A stretch of DNA of 11,341 nucleotides, from assembly GCA_018821745.1 (NCBI GenBank), contig JAHJLU010000384.1, positions 1-11,341 of the forward strand, in the 5' to 3' direction. Shown here piece after piece: positions 6,836 through 11,341 of the stretch. Within the stretch, counting starts at the first letter, position 1, and the number at the start of each line of letters is the position of its first letter. The translations under genes were made by a program, and so were the position numbers. Origin of the DNA: Myxococcota bacterium. Lineage in GTDB: Bacteria; Myxococcota_A; Polyangia; HGW-17. The notes under the pieces are model-generated. The model saw only the letters and a list, made by a program, of their open reading frames with translations, was not told where the DNA came from and did no database searches.

Positions 6836-8595
6836 TGAAAATCAGTTTCGGTTTTCTCATAATTTTATTGTTGACCATGACCTCCTGTGTGGACAACGGG
6901 AGCACCAATCCCGCTGTCAAGGGGGAGTGCAGTGTGGACGCCGAGTGCCTCACCGAGGGGACAGTGTGCGCGCCAAACCTCATGTGTCTGCAACTCAAAG
7001 ATCCCATGGAGGTCCCTCTTGGTATCGAAATTTATGATTATCGCGGTGATTCAGCCACCCGCGGAAAGATGCTCATGGACGTGGGGCCCGCGGATCTAAT
7101 CCCCTCGGAAGACGGCATTGTCTACATCTCTATTCCCGACCCCATGACGCTTTCGGGAACCATTAAAACCACACAGGGGTTTGTAAAAGGAACCGTTGTT
7201 ACCTATCGCTCTTCCTCTATCCCTGGCAAGGAGGTGGTCACCTCCAGCCTCGATGTGGGGACCATCAATCAGGCGCCGGGTGTTAACTATTCCTTCTCGG
7301 TGGTTCAAAAGGGAATGTATCTGCTGCAGGTGATCCCCTCTCCATCCACAGACTATGCTCCCCTGCTCAAAGATGTCTGGATGTCCCAGAACTGGGATCA
7401 GGATTTTACCCTGGGCCGGGAGAGCTACAAGGTTCGGGGACAGGTTCTCGATACAGAAGGTATCCCCGTTGAAGGGGCGACAGTGTTCATATTTGACTGG
7501 CTCACGGGGCACGCTTCGACCGTGGAGGCCATTACAGGCGATGCCTCGGGATTATTTGAAGTGACTTTTGCAGATATGCCAATCTCCCTCTCCCTGTACG
7601 TTATTCCTTCAGACTACTCATCGATCTTCCCCGCTGATCGATTCGATGTCTCTCAGGCTGCGCTGGCAATCGGAACAGTGAATGAAGGCGGGACTCCTAT
7701 CTTTAATGTCGGCTCTCTGCTGCTGCAGGCGACCCCGGCGCCCATCACGTTTAAAACCAAAATATACGGTCGGACCAACTCTGGAAACACCGATGAAGTG
7801 GCTGGGGCGCGGGTTACTTTCCGATCCGAGGTTACGAGCAGCAGCAACAATCACGGGCAGGTATATCCCGATGGTGACGGAACCACCGATGCCACGGGAA
7901 TCATTGTGGTGGAAGGAACTACCGACGCTTCCGGTATTGTGACCGTGGAGATTATCCCTGGGGATTACTCCCTGGGGCGGGTATACGAAGTGACGGTGGT
8001 GACACCCCATGATTCCCCATTCGCCTCCATCAAAAAGCAGATTGAGGTGGGATCAAGCAGTGGCTTCGGGGAGTCCATCGAACTGGAAAACCGCATTGAT
8101 GTGGTGGGGCAGATAACCTGGCCCGAGACGGGAGAGCCCATGTCCTCGGTGCTGGTAGAGGCCGCCATTGCCCATAACGCCGAGGAGCTCCACCCTGAAG
8201 ATATGATTGATCCCAACTATATGCAGACGGATCAAACCGACGCCGAGGGGTGGTTCACCCTGAGACTCGACCCCGGGTACTATGACTTCTCCCTGTTGTT
8301 CCCCGATCATTACTGGTTGCCTTACAGTACCTACAACGACCAGATGGTAATCCCCGACCAGGAACAGAACAGCGCCTACTCCTTCGCTCCCACCCAGCCC
8401 TCTGTGGTGCGCATTGTTCTCCTCGACAGCAATAATCAGCCCCTGCGGGATATGCAGGTGAGAGGTTATGCCGTGGCGGAGGAGTGCGAGATTGATGACC
8501 TGGGCTGTGAAGTTCCCGCCCGACTCCTCTCCTCCTACACCACGGTCGCCGATGGCATGGCCACCCTGCTTGTTCCACAGGCCCCCCCGCAGTAA
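6835..8595 (+). CDS. Large lipoprotein with carboxypeptidase-regulatory-like beta domains
   Basis: The 586-residue product starts MKISFGFLIILLLTMTSC, a type II signal peptide with predicted lipidated Cys18. A short Cys motif follows (C32, C38, C45, C51, pattern C-x5-C-x6-C-x5-C), of a kind common in Myxococcota-type surface proteins. The rest is made of beta-sandwich repeats of the carboxypeptidase regulatory/Ig-like sort. Clear units start near 199 (YKVRGQVLDTEGIPVEGATV), 306, 422 (DVVGQITWPETGEPMSSVLV) and 523, with DAxGxFxL-type strands such as DAEGWFTLRLDPGYYDF. The last unit stops soon after its DGMATLLVP strand, next to a run of seven Cs, and looks short. The ATG at 6835 was chosen over a TTG one codon upstream because it overlaps the previous stop (TGATG) and has GGAG eight bases ahead. 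The protein is probably a structural or binding protein at the cell surface; the partner is unknown. Confidence 0.87.
   Translation: MKISFGFLIILLLTMTSCVDNGSTNPAVKGECSVDAECLTEGTVCAPNLMCLQLKDPMEVPLGIEIYDYRGDSATRGKMLMDVGPADLIPSEDGIVYISIPDPMTLSGTIKTTQGFVKGTVVTYRSSSIPGKEVVTSSLDVGTINQAPGVNYSFSVVQKGMYLLQVIPSPSTDYAPLLKDVWMSQNWDQDFTLGRESYKVRGQVLDTEGIPVEGATVFIFDWLTGHASTVEAITGDASGLFEVTFADMPISLSLYVIPSDYSSIFPADRFDVSQAALAIGTVNEGGTPIFNVGSLLLQATPAPITFKTKIYGRTNSGNTDEVAGARVTFRSEVTSSSNNHGQVYPDGDGTTDATGIIVVEGTTDASGIVTVEIIPGDYSLGRVYEVTVVTPHDSPFASIKKQIEVGSSSGFGESIELENRIDVVGQITWPETGEPMSSVLVEAAIAHNAEELHPEDMIDPNYMQTDQTDAEGWFTLRLDPGYYDFSLLFPDHYWLPYSTYNDQMVIPDQEQNSAYSFAPTQPSVVRIVLLDSNNQPLRDMQVRGYAVAEECEIDDLGCEVPARLLSSYTTVADGMATLLVPQAPPQ
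7879..7950 (+). repeat. Tandem 36-base duplication within the large lipoprotein gene
   Basis: Two adjacent 36-base units (7879-7914 and 7915-7950) encode GTTDATGIIVVE and GTTDASGIVTVE, identical at 9 of 12 residues. At the DNA level they match at about 23 of 36 positions, mostly differing at third codon positions. This suggests an old in-frame duplication of a beta hairpin kept under protein-level selection. Confidence 0.6.
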
Positions 8596-8640
8596 CACTT
8601 CTTGCGCCCCAACGCTCCTTTCTGTAGAGACCCCTTTTTC

Positions 8641-8658
8641 CAATCAACTTGTTGATTG
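8641..8658. repeat. Perfect 18-base inverted repeat between convergent genes
   Basis: CAATCAAC and GTTGATTG form an 8-bp palindrome around two bases (or 7 bp with a 4-base loop). It lies 46 bases after the lipoprotein stop, with TTT directly downstream on the plus strand and a run of five Ts just upstream. The stem is AT-rich and weak, so a terminator role is only possible. Confidence 0.3.
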
Positions 8659-8670
8659 TTTCCCTTCGGT

Positions 8671-8713
8671 GCCTGCCGCCATAATACAGGCGTATCCTCG
8701 TGGTGGCGGGTTT
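8671..8713 (+). terminator. Possible terminator of the lipoprotein operon
   Basis: CCTGCCGCCA (8672-8681) can pair with TGGTGGCGGG (8701-8710) over ten pairs including two G-U wobbles. A small ATAC/GTAT stem lies inside the loop and TTT follows at 8711. The pairing works better for plus-strand RNA because of the wobbles and the downstream Ts. The T run is short, so the call is weak. Confidence 0.3.
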
Positions 8714-8787
8714 GCTGTATCAGAAATGGAGAAGGAAAGTCAGGAAGATGGGGAGTCGATTGAGGGGGTAGACCGTGGGAAAACTCC

Positions 8788-10986
8788 CTAGTACATGGGA
8801 ATGAAAAACTTGCGGCGAAGCGCCAACATCAACCCGCCCAGAAGCATGAAGAAGAGGGGGAAGGATGAGGAGCCAGAGGTCCCGGGAGTGGAACAACCGC
8901 AGCCGGAGTCGGAAGTTTTTGGAGCCTTGCAGGTCAGGTCGGTTGCGTTACAGACATCACCATCCTGGCAGGTTTCGCTTGTCCAGACAGTACACCCCGT
9001 CTCAAGATCAGCAACACAGGTGTTCAGCGTGGTTTCATCCGCGCACACCATTTCGTCGAGGGTGCATTCATCTTCGCAGTCACTCACGCAACCGTTCTCT
9101 GAGCATACGGTATCCAAAGGACAGGAATCAGAACGCCACTCAAGGCAGGTGTCCCCATCAAAGGTCTCTGCGCAGTATTCCACATCGCTCTCATCAGTGC
9201 TGCAACGGACTTCGGCGATTTCGCATTCGTCCTGACAGGTTTTAGGCTCTACACAGTCATAGTAGCCTTCTGCGTTGAGGTATCCGCAGACGAGTCCGTA
9301 GGCAGCGCAGTCGTCAACGATGAGATAGTCTTCATCACAATAGACGGAGTAGGTGCCCTGGCATTCCCCATCGTAATCAATATCGCCGCACTGTCCGCCG
9401 GTCCCGGTGCAGATGCCGGCATTGCACTCCCGGCCGCTGTGGCAGGGGAGGACAATTTTGTCGAGGCACGGGTCGGCATCACCAACTTCCCCGCACATCC
9501 ACGAAGAGTCGGTTCCGTCGCAACCCAACTCCGAGGGGAGGCACTCATCGGTGCAATCGTACCCGGCGCACATTCCGCTCTCACTGTCACAGGGGCTCGC
9601 CGAGGGGCAGGGGAGAGAGAGTTTGTCAAGACAGGTGTCGTCATCGAAATTGCCGCAGATGTACCGTGAGCCGTCAATGTTGCAGCCGGTCTCGCCCAGG
9701 GCACATTCATCCGTACAATCATCGCACTGGGAGTGCCCACCACACAGGTATTCTGGATCATCAAGGGTCGCGGCAGTTCCCGAAGGCCTTGTACGAGTGG
9801 TGCAGTGAACAGCCCCGCCATAAGTAATGATCTCATCGGAGGGGACGGGAATGATGGTTACCCCGGGAATGGCCATCTGAAGAGCCGCAATGGCGTCACC
9901 CTGCTGTGTGGACTCGTCAGCGTACACGGGGATGAGATATTTATCGTTGATGCGAAGTCCGTTGGTGTAGGTTCTCCATACACGGCCCCAGTAGTCACTG
10001 CCTGGATCGGGCATGGGAATGCGATAGACGGTGATGGGAGAGCCATCGCCCGCCAGGGTGCCCGAGATGAGCGCCGCGTTCTGATCGAGGATAGATTTGT
10101 TGGTAGAATCCTGGGCACTGGTGTATTCGCCTACCAGAGCGGTATGGGCATCGGCGAGGATAAAGAACATGTCGATGTGGCCGGTACCTTCGTCCTGCTG
10201 GGGGGTGAGCCAGACAACATTGTGACAGCCAAGATTCTCGGACATGACGGTTTCCAGTTCGGATAAGGAGTATTTGGGGTTGGCGTACTGAACGACCGTG
10301 GTGGTATAGCAATTGCCCAGACCGTCGGAGAGGAGATTGCCACCTTCAATGTATATGTCGGGACGGAAAGTGGGGAGCCCGAACATGTCCCCCAGTTTGG
10401 TGGGGACTGCGTCATCGTTGATGCGCTCGGGATAGTATTTGGCATCACTGATGATAATATTTCCACTCTGATCCACGAGATAGAAGGGCCCGAAGTCCAC
10501 GGTCCAGATGGCATCAATCCCGGCATCATAGGAAGGCTGGTTAAATACATAGTGTTCCGTAGGATAAAAGTCCAGAACCGTCACGTTGGCCATGAGCGAG
10601 GGGTCAATCTGGCTCTCGAGGATAGTCTGCGTTGCGCTGGCCTGGCCCTCTTCCCCGGTCATGACAAAAACTTCCATCTGGGAAGCGGCCTCACGGATGA
10701 TCTGGACCCAGTAGTCACGCATGTCATCGGAGTAGACCAGATAGATGCGATCCATTGTGGCAAACTCGGCATAGAGGTTATAGGAAGCGCCTGGAGCTAC
10801 GGTGATTCCATAAAGCTCGGGGTGTTCTTCGCGATAGGTGAACAGCTGGGCACTGGAGTCTTTTAACACGCCCTTGAGCTGCCAGGCCGGGAGGATCTTC
10901 TTGAGACTCGCCTGGGGAACGGGGGTGTAGGTTTTCGCCGGAGCCGATGAAAACAGGAGGAGGTTGCAAAGCAGAGCGGTAAACAT
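8788..10986 (-). CDS. Secreted peptidylarginine/agmatine deiminase-type protein with Cys-rich modules and MYXO-CTERM-like anchor
   Basis: The 732-residue product begins with a hydrophobic signal sequence ending about SSAPA (residues 13-17). Residues 75-400 form a PAD_porph/agmatine-deiminase-type domain, the guanidine-modifying fold that hydrolyses arginine-like groups to citrulline or carbamoyl products plus ammonia. Motifs: WTVDFGPF (D164), IEGGN (E214), GTGHID (H270, D272), YTNGL (N342) and GGAVHCTTR (C395, the expected nucleophile). The set and order fit PPAD of Porphyromonas, recalled from memory. About five Cys-rich modules follow (421-473, 478-526, 533-578, 584-633, 637-686; typically C-x3-C...C...C...C...C). 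The end is a MYXO-CTERM-like tail: SGCGCS (694-699), helix FPLFFMLLGGLMLAL (709-723), then RRK. The ATG at 10986 has an AAAAGGA ribosome-binding site; an in-frame GTG at 11037 lacks this support. Extracellular or surface-bound citrullination or arginine breakdown is likely, substrate unknown. Confidence 0.88.
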   Translation of the reverse strand: MFTALLCNLLLFSSAPAKTYTPVPQASLKKILPAWQLKGVLKDSSAQLFTYREEHPELYGITVAPGASYNLYAEFATMDRIYLVYSDDMRDYWVQIIREAASQMEVFVMTGEEGQASATQTILESQIDPSLMANVTVLDFYPTEHYVFNQPSYDAGIDAIWTVDFGPFYLVDQSGNIIISDAKYYPERINDDAVPTKLGDMFGLPTFRPDIYIEGGNLLSDGLGNCYTTTVVQYANPKYSLSELETVMSENLGCHNVVWLTPQQDEGTGHIDMFFILADAHTALVGEYTSAQDSTNKSILDQNAALISGTLAGDGSPITVYRIPMPDPGSDYWGRVWRTYTNGLRINDKYLIPVYADESTQQGDAIAALQMAIPGVTIIPVPSDEIITYGGAVHCTTRTRPSGTAATLDDPEYLCGGHSQCDDCTDECALGETGCNIDGSRYICGNFDDDTCLDKLSLPCPSASPCDSESGMCAGYDCTDECLPSELGCDGTDSSWMCGEVGDADPCLDKIVLPCHSGRECNAGICTGTGGQCGDIDYDGECQGTYSVYCDEDYLIVDDCAAYGLVCGYLNAEGYYDCVEPKTCQDECEIAEVRCSTDESDVEYCAETFDGDTCLEWRSDSCPLDTVCSENGCVSDCEDECTLDEMVCADETTLNTCVADLETGCTVWTSETCQDGDVCNATDLTCKAPKTSDSGCGCSTPGTSGSSSFPLFFMLLGGLMLALRRKFFIPMY

Positions 10987-11108
10987 AATGTGCGTCCTTT
11001 TGTAAAGGTAAGAGTAACCTGCCCATGGTTGTGTCACGGGCGGAAGGTTCTTTCATACCATGCATTTTTCTGTTGGAAAGGAAAAAGGAGGGGAAAACGG
11101 GAGAGAAA
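10987..11108 (-). other. Gap between the right-edge gene and the deiminase gene
   Basis: The 122 bases between the two minus-strand genes contain a pyrimidine-rich stretch just after the upstream stop and the AAAAGGA ribosome-binding site of the deiminase gene. A weak promoter-like pair (TTTCCA and TATGAA, 16 bases apart) can be drawn on the minus strand but is not called. No terminator hairpin is evident, so cotranscription is possible. Confidence 0.4.
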
Positions 11109-11341
11109 TTACTTGGAGGGATCGTTCCAGATATTACCCTGGAACCCGGTGTTGATACCCATTTCGGGGGTCCCGTTTTTAATGATGATTTTGGTTTTGA
11201 TCTTGTCGGGGCACTTCCACAGATACTGGGAGGTGGAGGCCAGGATGTCCTGGGTGTCTGAGCGCCAGTATTTGAAATGGAAGGTGAGGTTACACTGGTT
11301 GTTATCCAGTTGAATTTTATGCAGAGAGGTGAATTTGTCGG
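11109..11341 (-). CDS. C-terminal end of an unidentified protein (partial)
   Basis: On the minus strand a frame enters from the right edge and ends at TAA (11109-11111), giving 76 visible residues. The translation starts DKFTSLHKIQLDNNQCNLTF and ends GFQGNIWNDPSK. Its composition is protein-like: alternating polar and hydrophobic residues (KIKTKIIIKNG), aromatics and two Cys, unlike the Pro/Ser-rich translations of the other frames here. The family is not recognised. It is upstream of the deiminase gene on the same strand with a 122-base gap, so the two may share a transcript. The N-terminus is outside the window. Confidence 0.65.
   Translation of the reverse strand, partial: DKFTSLHKIQLDNNQCNLTFHFKYWRSDTQDILASTSQYLWKCPDKIKTKIIIKNGTPEMGINTGFQGNIWNDPSK

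Larger units (their letters stand above)
8596..8787. other. Gap between convergent genes
   Basis: This 192-base stretch separates the plus-strand lipoprotein gene from the minus-strand deiminase gene. It contains two inverted repeats described separately. A plus-strand frame stays open from before the lipoprotein stop to 8791, but its translation does not look like protein. No gene is called here. Confidence 0.5.

Noticed and set aside
8053..8643. Minus-strand open frame of 196 codons
   Set aside because: Antisense to the large lipoprotein gene and composed of low-complexity Gly/Val/His text; no support.
8468..8791. Plus-strand open frame across the lipoprotein 3' end and the convergent gap
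   Set aside because: No start signal and non-protein-like composition; kept only as a possible frameshift continuation.
9733..10266. Plus-strand open frame of 177 codons
   Set aside because: Antisense to the deiminase catalytic domain.
10987..11037. GTG start extending the deiminase by 17 residues
   Set aside because: No ribosome-binding site; the ATG at 10986 has AAAAGGA and begins at the signal sequence. The extension would supply basic residues, so it is not fully excluded.
1..11341. CRISPR arrays, insertion sequences, tRNA or rRNA genes
   Set aside because: No regularly spaced direct repeats, transposase motifs, terminal repeats or tRNA cloverleaf other than the tmRNA ends were seen.

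Overview
The window looks like chromosomal DNA from a deltaproteobacterial or Myxococcota-type Gram-negative bacterium of moderate GC content. Three features point that way: a secreted protein with Cys-rich modules and a MYXO-CTERM-like tail (Cys-Gly-Cys, membrane helix, Arg/Lys cluster), Cys-containing lipoproteins, and an FHA-GAF-AAA+ sigma-54 activator. The assignment is inferred from gene content only. No mobile element, CRISPR array, rRNA or tRNA was seen.

Layout. The left end (1-2454, minus strand) carries the sbcD-sbcC pair; sbcC runs off the left edge. Next comes the tmRNA gene ssrA (2656-3007, minus), with a good sigma-70-type promoter at 3058-3085 and an encoded tag ANNTELALAA. A divergent sigma-70-type promoter (3192-3220) drives a two-gene plus-strand operon: a predicted envelope protein with C-terminal membrane helices (3319-4290) and, with no intervening base, a sigma-54-dependent activator (4291-6051).

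Downstream, a -24/-12 (sigma-54) promoter at 6165-6182, with a possible upstream dyad at 6096-6113, precedes two overlapping lipoprotein genes: a small acidic one (6203-6835) and a large one built of carboxypeptidase-regulatory-like beta domains (6835-8595). The simplest reading is that the activator switches on the lipoprotein pair next to it, perhaps in response to the envelope protein or a GAF/FHA signal. That link is inference.

The right end (8788-11341) is on the minus strand and converges on the lipoproteins. It holds a secreted protein combining a peptidylarginine/agmatine deiminase-type catalytic domain, about five Cys-rich modules and a MYXO-CTERM-like anchor, preceded by the C-terminal end of an unidentified gene that enters from the right edge. 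The most interesting items are this surface deiminase, which resembles the Porphyromonas enzyme PPAD in its motifs, and the self-contained activator/sigma-54 promoter/lipoprotein module.
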